Below, piece after piece: positions 1-9,790 of a stretch of 64,000 nucleotides of DNA. Source of the DNA: Ruegeria intermedia (lineage in GTDB: Bacteria; Pseudomonadota; Alphaproteobacteria; Rhodobacterales; Rhodobacteraceae). Position 1 is the first letter of the stretch. Each line of letters begins with the position of its first letter. Position numbers and translations under genes: made by a program. The notes under the pieces are model-generated. The model worked only from the letters and a program-made list of their open reading frames with translations, made no database searches and was not told the DNA's origin. The stretch covers positions 36,240-100,239 of the forward strand of contig NZ_FQVK01000015.1 of NCBI RefSeq assembly GCF_900129345.1, in the 5' to 3' direction.

Positions 1-264
1 GTTTCCGCGCACATCCATCAGGCGCTGCTCGGATGCGCCGATCATCTCTTGCCCGTCATAGGTGACCGACCCTTCGACGATCGCGCTGTCGCCCAGCAGC
101 GACACGGTCGACAGCGCGGTGACCGATTTGCCCGAGCCGGATTCGCCGACCAGCGCCACGGTTTCCCCGCGATCGACGTGGAACGACACGCCCCGAACCG
201 CCGTGGTCACCTGCCCGTCCTGGCGGAACGAGACCCTGAGGTTTTTCACATCCAGCAAGCTCAT
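1..264 (-). CDS. yejF: Peptide ABC transporter ATP-binding protein, partial (YejF-like)
   Basis: Only the first 88 codons are in the window; the gene runs off the left edge. The start ATG is at 264 and overlaps the yejE stop by 4 bp (ATGA), which indicates translational coupling. The visible protein begins MSLLDVKNLRVSF and carries a Walker A loop, GESGSGKS, near residues 41-48, as in the nucleotide-binding subunits of the oligopeptide/microcin C importer YejABEF. It would couple ATP hydrolysis to import through YejB/YejE. The name rests mainly on the operon; full YejF proteins have two ATPase domains, which cannot be checked here. Confidence 0.85.
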   Translation of the reverse strand, partial: MSLLDVKNLRVSFRQDGQVTTAVRGVSFHVDRGETVALVGESGSGKSVTALSTVSLLGDSAIVEGSVTYDGQEMIGASEQRLMDVRGN

Positions 265-1367
265 GAGAAGGTCTTTCGCGGGTCGAACGCGTCACGCACG
301 CCTTCGAAGATGAAGACCAGCAGCGACAGCATGATGGCAAAGGTGAAAAAGGCGGTGAAGGCCAGCCATGGGGCCTGCAGGTTCTGCTTGGCCTGCAGGG
401 TCAATTCACCCAGCGAGGGCGCCGAGGACGGCAGACCGAAGCCCAGAAAATCGAGGCTGGCCAGCCCCCCGATCGTGCCGGTCACGATGAAGGGCATGAA
501 GGTCAGCGTGGCCACCATCGCGTTGGGCAGCATGTGACGGAACATGATGGTAAGGTTGCCCACGCCCAGCGCCTTGGCCGCGCGTACGTACTCCAGGTTG
601 CGGGCGCGCAGGAACTCGGCCCGTACCACGCCCACCAGACCCGTCCACGAGAACAGGATCATCAGGAACACCAGCAGCCAGAAGCTGCGCCCCAGCACCG
701 CGAACATGATGATGATGACGTAAAGCGAGGGCGTCGCCGACCAGATCTCGATGATGCGCTGGAAGATCAAATCCAGCCAGCCGCCGAAAAAGCCCTGCAG
801 CGCGCCGGCGAATATGCCGATCAGACTGGCCGCGCCGGTGACGATCAGGGTGAACAGGATCGACAGGCGGAAGCCGTAGATGACACGCGCCAGAACGTCG
901 CGCTTGGTGTCGTCGGTGCCCAGCAGGTTCTGCCCGTTGGGCGGCAGAGGCGCGGCGCCGGGACGGTCGACGCTGGTGTTGTAGGAATAGGGGATCGGCG
1001 GCCAGATCGCCCAGCCGCGCTCGAACCCTTCGGCCTGGAAGGTTCCCGCCTCGATCTGCTCGATGATGCCTTCGGGATCGTCGAAACACTCCTCCAGCCC
1101 GCCGCTGTCGATCAGGCAGCGGACCTCGGGGTCGCGATAGATCGCCTCGGTCTGGAAGTCGCCGCCGAACTCGGTCTCGGCGTAGAAATTGAAAATGGGC
1201 GTGTAGAACTCGCCCCGGTACTTCACCAGGATCGGTTTGTCATTGGCGATGAATTCCGCGAACAGCGACAGGCCGAACAGCACCGAAAAGATGATCAGCG
1301 ACCAAAAGGCCCGGCGGTTGCGGCAGAAATTGCGCCAGCGGCGCTGGTTCAGAGGAGAAAGTGCCAT
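261..1367 (-). CDS. yejE: Peptide ABC transporter permease YejE
   Basis: A 368-residue inner-membrane permease. One membrane helix near residues 20-40 is followed by a long periplasmic segment (about 45-165), the layout of the DppC/OppC type, and then by five or so further helices. The cytoplasmic EAA loop (EYVRAAKALGVGNLTIMF) that docks the ATPase is near residue 260. It follows yejB with no gap (stop at 1368-1370, start at 1367) and overlaps yejF, so yejA-B-E-F is one operon read leftward. With YejB it should form the channel for short peptides. Confidence 0.93.
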   Translation of the reverse strand: MALSPLNQRRWRNFCRNRRAFWSLIIFSVLFGLSLFAEFIANDKPILVKYRGEFYTPIFNFYAETEFGGDFQTEAIYRDPEVRCLIDSGGLEECFDDPEGIIEQIEAGTFQAEGFERGWAIWPPIPYSYNTSVDRPGAAPLPPNGQNLLGTDDTKRDVLARVIYGFRLSILFTLIVTGAASLIGIFAGALQGFFGGWLDLIFQRIIEIWSATPSLYVIIIMFAVLGRSFWLLVFLMILFSWTGLVGVVRAEFLRARNLEYVRAAKALGVGNLTIMFRHMLPNAMVATLTFMPFIVTGTIGGLASLDFLGFGLPSSAPSLGELTLQAKQNLQAPWLAFTAFFTFAIMLSLLVFIFEGVRDAFDPRKTFS

Positions 1368-2462
1368 CTACCCCTCGCGTTTCTCGAAATCGATGCGCGG
1401 ATCGACCAGCACATACATCAGGTCGCTGATGATGCCGACGATCAACCCGAGCAGGCCGAAAATGAACAGCGTCCCGAAGATCACCGGATAGTCGCGCGCC
1501 ACCGCGGCCTCAAAGCCCAGACGGCCCAGACCATCCAGCGAGAAGATCGTCTCGATGATGATCGACCCGCCGAAGAACACGCCGATGAACACCGCCGGAA
1601 AGCCGGCGATCACGATCAGCATCGCGTTGCGGAACACGTGGCCGTACAGCACCCGCCGTTCACTCAGCCCCTTGGCGCGGGCGGTCATGACGTATTGCTT
1701 CTTGATCTCGTCCAGAAACGAATTCTTGGTCAGCAGCGTCAGCGTGGCAAAGGCCGAGATCGTCAGCGCGATGGTCGGCAGCGTGATGTGCCAGAAATAG
1801 TCGGCCACCTTGCCCAGCAGGCTCAACTCCTCCCAATTGTCCGAGGTCAGCCCGCGCAGCGGGAAGATCTGCCAGTAGGACCCGCCCGCAAACAGCACCA
1901 GCAGCAGGATCGCGAACAGGAAGCCCGGAATGGCATAGGCCACGATGATGGCCGCGCTGGTCCAGGTGTCAAAGCGCGACCCATCCTTGACCGCCTTGCG
2001 GATGCCCAGCGGGATCGAGACCAGATAGGCGATCAGCGTCGACCACAAGCCCAGCGAGATGGACACCGGCATCTTTTCCAGCACCAGGTCGATCACGGAC
2101 ACCGAGCGGAAGTAGCTTTCGCCGAAATCCAGCGTCAGATAGTTGCCCATCATGGTCAGGAACCGCTCGACCGGCGGTTTGTCGAACCCGAACTCTTTCT
2201 CCAGTTCGGCGATGAATTCCGGCGGCAACCCGCGGGCGCCCACGTATTTGTCATCGAAAACGCCGCCGCCGGGTTCGGCCCCTGCCCCGGCGTCGCCCGA
2301 TCCGGCAAAGCCCGCGAACACATCGCCCTGCCCTTCGATCTGGGCGATGATCTGTTCGATCGGGCCGCCCGGCACGAACTGCACCAGCGTGAAGTTGACG
2401 ATCATGATGCCCAGAAGGGTCGGGATGACCAGCAACAGGCGTCGAAGAATATAGGCGCCCAT
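1368..2462 (-). CDS. yejB: Peptide ABC transporter permease YejB
   Basis: A 364-residue DppB/OppB-type permease, the partner of YejE. It has an N-terminal helix ([20 protein letters not shown]), a periplasmic insert and a C-terminal bundle of helices. The ATPase-docking loop [20 protein letters not shown] is near residue 260. A Gly/Ala-rich linker around residues 50-65 ([15 protein letters not shown]) is typical of YejB and separates it from ordinary OppB. The start lies 1 bp past the yejA stop codon. Confidence 0.93.
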   Translation of the reverse strand: MGAYILRRLLLVIPTLLGIMIVNFTLVQFVPGGPIEQIIAQIEGQGDVFAGFAGSGDAGAGAEPGGGVFDDKYVGARGLPPEFIAELEKEFGFDKPPVERFLTMMGNYLTLDFGESYFRSVSVIDLVLEKMPVSISLGLWSTLIAYLVSIPLGIRKAVKDGSRFDTWTSAAIIVAYAIPGFLFAILLLVLFAGGSYWQIFPLRGLTSDNWEELSLLGKVADYFWHITLPTIALTISAFATLTLLTKNSFLDEIKKQYVMTARAKGLSERRVLYGHVFRNAMLIVIAGFPAVFIGVFFGGSIIIETIFSLDGLGRLGFEAAVARDYPVIFGTLFIFGLLGLIVGIISDLMYVLVDPRIDFEKREG

Positions 2463-2463
2463 G

Positions 2464-4374
2464 TTACCGCAACGCGCCTTCCGCTTTCAGGGCCGCCTCT
2501 TTCTCGGGATTGATCCACCACAGATCCAGATAGCCCAGCGAATAGGGCGGCAGCTGTTCGGGATATTCATACATGTCGTAGTAGGCCGTCCAGTATTCCG
2601 CGATATACCCGTCGGGAATGATGAAGAACTCGTAGCGCAGGGCACGGTCAAGCGCCATCAGCGCCGCGTCCTGTTCGGTCTGGTTGGTCGTGGCGAAAGA
2701 CGCCTCGATGATGGCGTCCACCAGGGGGCTGACAAGGCCGGCCGGGTTGAACAGGCTGAACGCGGCCTCTTTCGAGCCGTACATCTGGCTCAGCCCGCCG
2801 CCGGTGGACAGGAACGCGCCATAACGGGTGGAATACACCATGTCATAGTCACGTTCGCGGCTGCGCAGCGTGTATTGCGCCGGGTCGACCTTTTCCGCCG
2901 TCGCGTCCACGCCGATGGCCTGCAGGTTCTGCACGAAGGTCTCGATCATCGTGGCCGTCGAGGTCGGCAGGTTCGACGGGTACGGGATGTTCACCCGTAG
3001 GGTCTGGCCTTGGGCATTGCGGCGCACGTTGCCTTCACCCACGGGCCATCCGGCCTCGTCCAGCAGCTTCGCGGCCTTGCGCAGGTTGCGCCGGTCGTTC
3101 AGCCGCGCCGGGTTCGATTGATGCACCGTTTCCACCGGCTGGGTCAGCAGTTCCGGCGGCACCACGTCGCCCAGCGATTTCAGAAACTCCAGCTCGGCCC
3201 CCTGCGGGACATCCTTCGCCTCGAGCGGGGTGCCCTCGATGAAGGAATCGCGCGGCGAGTTCAGGCCGTACAGAAGCGATTCATTGGCCCATTCGAAATT
3301 GAACGCCAGCGCCAGCGCCTTGCGCACATTCTTGTCGGCGAATTGGGGGCGCGCCAGATTGAACACGAAACCCGAAGGTGTCGGCGGGCTGCCGTCTGGG
3401 ATCGCATCCTTCACCACATAGCCCTGCGCGACCTTGGGAAAATCATACCCGGTCGCCCACAGTTTGGGGTCGCTTTCGATGCGGAACGTGTATTCGCCGG
3501 CCTTGAACGCCTCGAAGGCCGCGGTCTGATCCGCGAAATACTCGACCCGGATGCTGTCATAGTTGAACCGGCCCTTGTTGAACGGCAGGTCCTTGCCCCA
3601 ATAGTCGTCGCGCCGCTTGTAGACGATGCGCCGGTTGATGTCGTAACTGTCCAGCTTGTAGGGCCCCGACCCCACGGCGACCTCCAGCCGCGGCTCGTCC
3701 AGGCGGCGCGACGGGTCGGCCTCGAACCAGGCCTTGGAAAACACCGGGGTGGACCCCACCGTCTCGATCCGGCTGCGCGCGGTCAGGTCCGGGTTGAAGG
3801 TGAATTTCACCGTATGGGTGTCCAGTGCCTCGGCGCCGGTGACCATGCGGCCCACGGCCTGCGCATAGGATGGCAGGCCCTGCTCGATGAACAGGCGATG
3901 GCTGTAGACGACGTCCTCGGCCGTGACCGGCGTGCCGTCCCAGAAGGTCGCCTCGGGGCGCAGATGGAAGATGACCCAGTTGCGGTCGGCGTCGTATTCT
4001 AGGCTTTCGGCCAGCACACCGTAATACTGGCCAACGCTGTCATCGGTGCTTTCGATCAACCGGTCGTATTGCAACGTGGTCAGCGCACCGGCCCGCCCCT
4101 TGCGGGAATAGGGGTTGAGCGAATCGAACGTCCCCGACGCCGCCAGCGACAGCTCGCCCCCTTTGGGCGCGTCGGGATTCACATAGTTCAGGTGCGTATA
4201 ATCAGCCGGATAGTCGAGATTGCCGAAATAAGAATAGCCGTGGCTGCGGATGATGTCGCCCTCATCGGCCGTGGCCGGGACAGCCTGCACCGCCATGATC
4301 GCCGCCGAAAGCCCCAACGCTGTCGCCCAATGCCGAATACTCAGTACACGCGCGCCGGGCAAAACGGGTTTCAT
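2464..4374 (-). CDS. yejA: Peptide ABC transporter substrate-binding protein YejA
   Basis: A periplasmic solute-binding protein of the SBP_bac_5 family, 636 residues from the ATG at 4374. That start ([10 protein letters not shown]) gives a signal peptide with a hydrophobic stretch ([18 protein letters not shown]) and a likely Ala-x-Ala cleavage site; an in-frame ATG at 4407 would only add a basic extension. The family motif DWNxxxxxL is represented by [20 protein letters not shown], followed by the TAEDVVYS segment. It is the first gene of the yej operon and should set peptide specificity. Confidence 0.93.
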   Translation of the reverse strand: MKPVLPGARVLSIRHWATALGLSAAIMAVQAVPATADEGDIIRSHGYSYFGNLDYPADYTHLNYVNPDAPKGGELSLAASGTFDSLNPYSRKGRAGALTTLQYDRLIESTDDSVGQYYGVLAESLEYDADRNWVIFHLRPEATFWDGTPVTAEDVVYSHRLFIEQGLPSYAQAVGRMVTGAEALDTHTVKFTFNPDLTARSRIETVGSTPVFSKAWFEADPSRRLDEPRLEVAVGSGPYKLDSYDINRRIVYKRRDDYWGKDLPFNKGRFNYDSIRVEYFADQTAAFEAFKAGEYTFRIESDPKLWATGYDFPKVAQGYVVKDAIPDGSPPTPSGFVFNLARPQFADKNVRKALALAFNFEWANESLLYGLNSPRDSFIEGTPLEAKDVPQGAELEFLKSLGDVVPPELLTQPVETVHQSNPARLNDRRNLRKAAKLLDEAGWPVGEGNVRRNAQGQTLRVNIPYPSNLPTSTATMIETFVQNLQAIGVDATAEKVDPAQYTLRSRERDYDMVYSTRYGAFLSTGGGLSQMYGSKEAAFSLFNPAGLVSPLVDAIIEASFATTNQTEQDAALMALDRALRYEFFIIPDGYIAEYWTAYYDMYEYPEQLPPYSLGYLDLWWINPEKEAALKAEGALR

Positions 4375-4490
4375 GCAGGTCATCCTTCGCGTTCGTCTCG
4401 GTTCCATGTCTGTCCACGCTAACTAACGGGCCAGCGATGGCAGTTGCAAGTTTAGACTGCGTGAGCGCTTTGTGAAGATTTATTGAGACG

Positions 4491-4520
4491 AAAAAGCCGC
4501 TGCGCATCGGCAGCGGCTTT
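4491..4520 (-). terminator. Rho-independent terminator after the cytochrome c gene
   Basis: A perfect 10-bp stem, AAAGCCGCTG at 4493-4502 and CAGCGGCTTT at 4511-4520, has an 8-nt loop. Read on the minus strand it is followed by TTTTTCG. It lies 24 bp beyond the cytochrome stop codon. Confidence 0.8.
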
Positions 4521-4543
4521 CGCAAGTCTCGGACCCTGACCTA

Positions 4544-5053
4544 TCAGCCGCCGATCGTCTGCAGATAGGCGATCAGATTGGCACGGTCTTCCGGTTTCTT
4601 CAGGCCTGCAAAGCTCATCGACGTGCCTTGGATATAGCCTTTCGGGTTGGCCAGGAACGCGTCCAGTTCCTCGGGCGTCCAGTTGCCGCCATGCGACTGC
4701 ATCGCGGCGGAATACCCGCCGAACCCTTCGGCCGATGCGACCGGACGATTCACGACGCCGTACAGGTACGGGCCGGTGCCGTTCGCGCCCTTTTCCAGCT
4801 TGTGGCAGGCCGAGCATTTGCGGAACACCTTGGCGCCCTTTTCCGGATCGGCCGCGGCCAGCAGATCGGCAAAGACCACCTCTTCGCCATCCGCGCTTTC
4901 GCCGGCGCTTTCCGTTTCGATCACATAGGCGGCCATTTCACCATGCGCGTCCGTGCTATACAGAACGTCAGCCCCCCATTTCGCCAGGAGGAAGATAAGA
5001 AAGGCACCAAACAGGCCGGCTGCGGCCTTGGTAACTGTCATCGTGTCAAACAT
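4544..5053 (-). CDS. cycM: Membrane-anchored cytochrome c552 (CycM/cytochrome cy type)
   Basis: A 169-residue c-type cytochrome held to the inner membrane by an uncleaved N-terminal helix (AAGLFGAFLIFLLAKWGADV, about residues 9-28). An acidic, Glu/Ala-rich linker follows. The haem site is CSACH (CxxCH), and the sixth-ligand Met is probably in the GTSMSFAGLKKPEDR segment near the C-terminus. Proteins of this family carry electrons from the bc1 complex to terminal oxidases. The start MFDTMTVTKAAAG at 5053 was chosen because it puts the helix at the N-terminus; an alternative ATG lies 15 nt upstream at 5068. Divergent from pheA. Confidence 0.9.
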   Translation of the reverse strand: MFDTMTVTKAAAGLFGAFLIFLLAKWGADVLYSTDAHGEMAAYVIETESAGESADGEEVVFADLLAAADPEKGAKVFRKCSACHKLEKGANGTGPYLYGVVNRPVASAEGFGGYSAAMQSHGGNWTPEELDAFLANPKGYIQGTSMSFAGLKKPEDRANLIAYLQTIGG

Positions 5054-5172
5054 TGATCGCGAGTCCATTTCAGCTGTCTGCGGGGTGTCTAAGGCTTCCC
5101 CTTGCAAGAGGCAAGGTATAGACACCGCGACCAAACGCCCAATTCTGTAACTTGTTGCACGGAATCGACCAT

Positions 5173-6006
5173 ATGACCAATCGCATCGCATTTCAGGGCG
5201 AACCCGGCGCCTACAGCCACGAAGCCTGCCGCATGGCCCGCCCCGACATGGAGCCGCTGCCCTGCCGCACCTTCGAGGACGTGATCGAATCGGTCCGGTC
5301 GGGCCAGGCCGACCTGGCGATGCTGCCGGTCGAGAACACCACCTATGGCCGCGTCGCCGACATCCACCGTCTGCTGCCACACAGCGGGCTGCACATCATC
5401 GACGAGGCCTTCGTGCGCGTGCACATCAATCTGCTGGCGATCCCCGGCGCAACGCTTGACGACATCACCGAGGCGCATTCGCACCTGGTTCTGCTGCCGC
5501 AATGCGCGGGCTTTCTGCAGGAACACGGCATCCGGGGCCGGGTCAGCCCCGACAACGCCCGCGCCGCACGCGAGGTCGCCGAGGCCGGTGACAAGCACTC
5601 GGCGGCCCTGGCCAGCGAACTGGCGGGCGAGATTTATGGCCTGAACGTTCTGGCCCGTCATATCGAGGACAATGACGACAACACCACCCGGTTCCTGGTC
5701 ATGTCGCGCGAGGTGGACGAGACGCGCCGGGGTGCACACGGCATGATCACCAGCTTCGTCTTCCAGGTGCGCAACATCCCGGCGGCGCTGTACAAGGCAC
5801 TTGGCGGGTTCGCGACGAACGGCATCAACATGACCAAGCTGGAAAGCTACATGGTCGACGGTTCCTTCACGGCGACGCAGTTCTATGCCGACATCGTCGG
5901 CCATCCCGACGACCGCAACGTGCAGCTGGCGATGGACGAGTTGCAGCATTTCACCACGAATGTGGAGATTCTTGGGGTCTATCCCGCCGCGCGGCCCCGG
6001 GGCTAG
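5173..6006 (+). CDS. pheA: Prephenate dehydratase
   Basis: A 277-residue monofunctional prephenate dehydratase making phenylpyruvate for phenylalanine synthesis. The N-terminal catalytic domain (about 4-180) begins IAFQGEPGAYSHEA and contains the TRF signature in DDNTTRFLVMSR near residue 171; the conserved Thr is the catalytic residue in the family. A C-terminal ACT domain (about 190-270, with KLESYMV) binds phenylalanine for feedback control. The ATG at 5173 is preferred over an in-frame TTG at 5152 because homologues start just before IAFQGE and a GGA lies upstream. There is no chorismate mutase domain. Confidence 0.95.
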   Translation: MTNRIAFQGEPGAYSHEACRMARPDMEPLPCRTFEDVIESVRSGQADLAMLPVENTTYGRVADIHRLLPHSGLHIIDEAFVRVHINLLAIPGATLDDITEAHSHLVLLPQCAGFLQEHGIRGRVSPDNARAAREVAEAGDKHSAALASELAGEIYGLNVLARHIEDNDDNTTRFLVMSREVDETRRGAHGMITSFVFQVRNIPAALYKALGGFATNGINMTKLESYMVDGSFTATQFYADIVGHPDDRNVQLAMDELQHFTTNVEILGVYPAARPRG

Positions 6007-6026
6007 AGACTTGCGACCGGGCGGCG

Positions 6027-6494
6027 TCAGCCCCCGTGCGCGTACCGGGCTTCCATTTCGCGGGCGAAATCACCCAGCCGCAGCTGGAACTGGCGGCGAA
6101 ACCTCGTTTTTCCCAGCTTGAATGATTGCAGCAAAAGCCGCGCGGGCAACGTCTGGGCGGCCAGCGACATTTCGATGGACAACCGCGTATGCCGCTGCGA
6201 CAGCGGCAACAGCTCGACCGTGGTCAGGCTGGTCATACCCTTGCCCGCGGCCACGAACCGCATCAGCGACGGGCGTTCGAACTCGGCCAGTTCGACCGAC
6301 ATGCGCCGCGTTCGGCCGCGCACCTTGAACTCGGCATCCCAACAGGCCCCGACCCCGGGGGAAGGCGTATCGAAGGTCCGCCGCACCTCGATCCCGCGCC
6401 GCAGGGCCATGCGTTCGAATCGCCCGAAATCCGCGACCATTTCGAAAACGTCCGAGATGGGGACCTGAATGTCTTCCTGTGCCGAAAACTGCAT
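6027..6494 (-). CDS. SRPBCC (START-like) family protein
   Basis: A 155-residue soluble protein that looks like a polyketide-cyclase/dehydrase-type START domain: it opens with the strand QEDIQVPISDVFEMVADFGR and continues with alternating strands ending in a long C-terminal helix. Members bind hydrophobic ligands in an alpha/beta cavity; the ligand cannot be told from sequence. It stands between convergent pheA and upstream nudC, and could share a transcript with nudC, 39 bp away. Confidence 0.75.
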   Translation of the reverse strand: MQFSAQEDIQVPISDVFEMVADFGRFERMALRRGIEVRRTFDTPSPGVGACWDAEFKVRGRTRRMSVELAEFERPSLMRFVAAGKGMTSLTTVELLPLSQRHTRLSIEMSLAAQTLPARLLLQSFKLGKTRFRRQFQLRLGDFAREMEARYAHGG

Positions 6495-6533
6495 GTACGC
6501 CCCTGTTCGTTCAGCTTTTTTGCCAGTGTCTCG

Positions 6534-7517
6534 CTAGTCCAACGTATCCGCAAGCCAGTTGCGCAGAAGAAAATGCGCGATCGCGCCTTTTCGCGCCGGC
6601 ATCAAGCGCGGGTGTTCCCCGGCAAAGGCCTGCATCATGTCTGCGCGCGACACCCAGATCGCGTCTTCGATCTCGACCGGGTCGATCGTCAGCCTCTGCG
6701 ACAGAGCCTGCGCCGCACACCCGAACATCAGCGAAGCCGGAAATGGCCAGGGCTGGCTGGCCAGATAGCTGACGGCCCCGACCGGCACGCCGGCTTCCTC
6801 CATGACCTCGCGGCGCACGGCGGCCTCGAGCGTTTCGCCCGGTTCGACGAATCCGGCCAACAATGAATACATTCCCTCGGGCCAGCAGGGCGAGCGCCCC
6901 ATCAGCACCGCGTCGCCGAACGTGACCAGCATGATGACCACCGGATCGGTGCGCGGAAAGTGCTGGGCACCACATTCGGGGCAGACCCGCTGCCAGCCAC
7001 CCTGTGCCGGGGCGCTGCGGGTTCCGCACCGGGCGCAGAACCGGTGGGTTTCGTGCCAGCCGATCACCGCCTTCGCCGTCGCGGCGATTTCGGCATCGCG
7101 GGGCGACAGACGGGTCATGATGCGCCGCAGCTCGGCAAAGACATGACCGGCGGGCAGGTCCGGATGCTGCTGCTCGGAGCGATCGACAAAGGCCCCGACC
7201 CCGGACAGGTCCAGCCCGTCGGCCGGCCAACCGGATATGTCGGCGGCAAACAGGGGCGCGCCCGCGTCGGACTTCCCCATGAAAACGGGCTGTTCGACGG
7301 CACCCCCGGGGCCGCTCTGCACCAGAGCGTGGGTCATCGGCACCCAGGCCAGCCGATCCAGATCGCCGCCCTGCACCAGGATCTTGCCCCGCCACAGCAG
7401 CAGGCAGCGCGACGCCGGATCCGTGCGGGCCGCCTCCAGTTCTTCGTCGTTGGTGCGAATTTCGGCGGCCCGGTTCAGCCCCGACCCCCCGAATGTAACC
7501 TGCTCTGCCCGTTTCAT
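6534..7517 (-). CDS. nudC: NAD(+) diphosphatase (NudC)
   Basis: A 327-residue Nudix hydrolase that cleaves NADH/NAD to NMN and AMP, and in the family also removes NAD caps from RNA. It has a zinc ribbon (CARCG then CPECG, spaced as four Cys), a Nudix box (GFVEPGETLEAAVRREVMEE) and, just after it, the NADH-specific SQPWPFPAS signature. The start at 7517 (MKRAEQVTF) has AGGAG 7 nt upstream; an ATG at 7523 would leave almost no spacing. Confidence 0.95.
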   Translation of the reverse strand: MKRAEQVTFGGSGLNRAAEIRTNDEELEAARTDPASRCLLLWRGKILVQGGDLDRLAWVPMTHALVQSGPGGAVEQPVFMGKSDAGAPLFAADISGWPADGLDLSGVGAFVDRSEQQHPDLPAGHVFAELRRIMTRLSPRDAEIAATAKAVIGWHETHRFCARCGTRSAPAQGGWQRVCPECGAQHFPRTDPVVIMLVTFGDAVLMGRSPCWPEGMYSLLAGFVEPGETLEAAVRREVMEEAGVPVGAVSYLASQPWPFPASLMFGCAAQALSQRLTIDPVEIEDAIWVSRADMMQAFAGEHPRLMPARKGAIAHFLLRNWLADTLD

Positions 7518-7671
7518 GTCCATGCTCCTGCGATTGACCCAAGGGCTGCCACGACTGTCGGCCCGGCGCAATGCCCAAGCCAGGGCAGCCGTTCGGCAGT
7601 GCCCGCACTCCGCCTGCAAAAAGACACATGGATGCCCGACGAATAAGCGGATATTCTACCACTCGGTGAAC

Positions 7672-9591
7672 ATGCATTTGCAACAACGCACAAAAGCAGA
7701 GCAGTTGAAAACAAAATCCTTGGCGCATCAGGCGCATGGCCACGCAACCCGATCCGTCCTTCGCGTCCTGGCGACGACGGACCTGCACATGAATATGACC
7801 AGCTTCGACTATTACGCCGACCGGCCGGACCAGGCCATCGGGCTGACCCGCACGGCCAGCCTGATCCGCGCCGCCCGGCAAGAGGCCCGGCAGTCGGGCG
7901 CCGAAGTGCTGCTGTTCGACAACGGCGACGCGCTGCAAGGCACGTTGCTGGGTGATTGGGCCGCCGACCAGCCCGGCCCTCAGCATCCGCTGCTGTCGGC
8001 TTTCGAGAAACTGGGCTATGACGCCATCGCGCTTGGCAACCACGATTTCAGCTTCGGGCTGCCGGTTCTGGAGGCCATCGTCGAACATGCGCCGTTTCCG
8101 GTTCTGTGCGGCAATCTCCGGCGCATGGGACGGGCGCAGGTCTGGCGGCCCTGGACCGTTCTGAAACGCCGGATGCGGGTCGGCGGCGAGGAGGTTCCGC
8201 TGCGCGTCGGCGTCTTTTCTATCCTGCCGCCGCAGACCGCCCGGTGGGAAGCCCACCATCTGGACGGGCAGGTCGAGGTCGCCGATTCGATTTCCACCGC
8301 CCGGACCTGCATTGCCGAACTGCGCGACCGCGGCTGCGACCTGGTGATTGCCCTTGCCCATTCCGGCCTGGGAGACGCCGAGCCCGCCCCCATGTCCGAG
8401 AATGTGGTGATCCAGCTGGCCGCCCTCGAGGGCGTGGATGCCATCGTGGCCGGGCACACGCACATGCTGTTTCCCGCGGACATCCCGGACCCGGTGGCCG
8501 GCATGGACCTGCAGAAAGGCCTGATCCACGGCAAGCCCGTGGTCATGCCCGGAACCGCGGGAACCCATCTGGGCGTGATCGACCTGACGCTCGAGCGAGA
8601 TGCGGCAGGGTGGAACATCGTCGCGAAATCCGGCCAACTCCGTTCTGTCCGGCCTGCGCACCCGGATGCGGGGCCCGTGCCCGAAGACCCCGAGATGATG
8701 CAAGTGTGCCGGGCCGGACACACACGGACCCGCCGCCGTGCGGCATCCCCGGTCGGGCGGACGGAGCAGGCTCTGCACAGCTATTTCACCTTCTGCGGGC
8801 TGGGTCGCGGCCTGACCCTGGTTGCCGCCGCCCAGGCCGCTGCGCTGCGGCCGGTTCTGAAAGACTCGGAGTTGGAAGACCTTCCGCTGCTGTCGAGCGT
8901 TGCCCCGTCCAAGTTCGGAGGCCGGGCCGGGCCACGCCATTTCACGGACGTTCCGCGGGGCGACGTGTTCCTGCGTCACGTGTCGGATCTGCATGTGTTC
9001 CCGAATGAATTGCGGGCGGTCGTCGTCAGCGGCGCGCAGTTGCGGAACTGGCTGGAAATGTCGGCGGCAGTCTATCGGCACATCGACGGCGCCCGCGACG
9101 CAGACCTGATAGACCCGCAGGCGACCGGGCACAATTTCGACGTTCTGCACGGGGTGACCTACGAAATCGATCCGTCATGCCCGCCGCGTTTCAACCTGGG
9201 CGGACACCGGACCGGCAACGAGACTGGGCGGATCCGGAACCTTTGCCATCACGGCACCCCGGTCACGCCGGACCAGGCCTTTGTCGTGGCCGTCAACAAC
9301 TATCGGGCCAATGGCGGTGGCAATTTCCCGATCCCGCGGCAAAGTCCGGCGATCCAGTTGCCGCGCATGAGCATCGGCGCGGTCGTCCGGGATTACCTGT
9401 CCGGAGCGCTGGAACGCGATCCGCTCGAAGGCGCCCCGGCCAGCTTTTCCCTGACCGGTTTCCACGGGCGTGCGGCCGTGCTGCGTACCGGTCCCGGTGC
9501 CGCGAAATACCTGGATGAACTGGCCGCTTTCAAACCCGAGCCGCTTGGGTTGGACGACCGGGGCTTTCTCCGGATCCGGCTTTGGCCGTGA
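7672..9591 (+). CDS. cpdB: 2',3'-cyclic-nucleotide 2'-phosphodiesterase / 5'-nucleotidase (CpdB type)
   Basis: A 639-residue metallophosphoesterase/nucleotidase. Metal-ligand motifs in order: TTDLHMNM (near residue 36), FDNGDALQG, LGNHDFSFG and GHTHM, followed by a 5'-nucleotidase C-terminal domain with VAVNNYRANGGGNFP. The segment TSFDYYADRP after the first motif is characteristic of CpdB rather than UshA. Length matches E. coli CpdB (about 647). Unlike that periplasmic enzyme, no signal peptide is visible: the N-terminus is polar (MHLQQRTKAEQLKTKS). The ATG at 7672 follows GGTGA by a few bases. Likely role: salvage of cyclic nucleotides from RNA breakdown. Confidence 0.85.
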   Translation: MHLQQRTKAEQLKTKSLAHQAHGHATRSVLRVLATTDLHMNMTSFDYYADRPDQAIGLTRTASLIRAARQEARQSGAEVLLFDNGDALQGTLLGDWAADQPGPQHPLLSAFEKLGYDAIALGNHDFSFGLPVLEAIVEHAPFPVLCGNLRRMGRAQVWRPWTVLKRRMRVGGEEVPLRVGVFSILPPQTARWEAHHLDGQVEVADSISTARTCIAELRDRGCDLVIALAHSGLGDAEPAPMSENVVIQLAALEGVDAIVAGHTHMLFPADIPDPVAGMDLQKGLIHGKPVVMPGTAGTHLGVIDLTLERDAAGWNIVAKSGQLRSVRPAHPDAGPVPEDPEMMQVCRAGHTRTRRRAASPVGRTEQALHSYFTFCGLGRGLTLVAAAQAAALRPVLKDSELEDLPLLSSVAPSKFGGRAGPRHFTDVPRGDVFLRHVSDLHVFPNELRAVVVSGAQLRNWLEMSAAVYRHIDGARDADLIDPQATGHNFDVLHGVTYEIDPSCPPRFNLGGHRTGNETGRIRNLCHHGTPVTPDQAFVVAVNNYRANGGGNFPIPRQSPAIQLPRMSIGAVVRDYLSGALERDPLEGAPASFSLTGFHGRAAVLRTGPGAAKYLDELAAFKPEPLGLDDRGFLRIRLWP

Positions 9592-9631
9592 CGGGTTGCC
9601 AAGCGGCCGCGTGATGCCTATATCGGCGGTC

Positions 9632-9726
9632 GAGAGGTTGGCGCGGGCAAGCGCCTCGCCAACCTGGTCAGGTCCGGAAGGAAGCAGCCACAACGAGCCC
9701 CGCTTGGGTCGCTGTCCAACCTCTCA
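9632..9726 (+). ncRNA. ffs: Signal recognition particle RNA (4.5S, small bacterial type)
   Basis: The conserved SRP domain IV core GGTCAGGTCCGGAAGGAAGC lies at 9666-9685. The ends pair as a long helix: GAGAGGTTGG at 9632-9641 with CCAACCTCTC at about 9716-9725. Overall size, near 95 nt, fits the 4.5S class, which binds Ffh to target membrane proteins. In many relatives ffs is next to dnaX; here a 3-kb block separates them. Confidence 0.93.
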
Positions 9727-9790
9727 CTCGATGCCGCCATGGCACAAAGTTTTCCGAACATTCCCTGAAGCAGGGCCGCCGGACGGATCG

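Noticed and set aside
534..2513. Very long plus-strand open frame (659 codons) across the yej permease genes
   Set aside because: It is the antisense of yejE and yejB. The reading is rich in Gln/Arg/Asp with no family motif, and the permease frames have clear EAA loops and membrane helices.
6511..9150. Minus-strand open frame of 879 codons over nudC and the CpdB-type gene
   Set aside because: Opposite or out-of-frame to two genes with complete motif sets; no motifs of its own.
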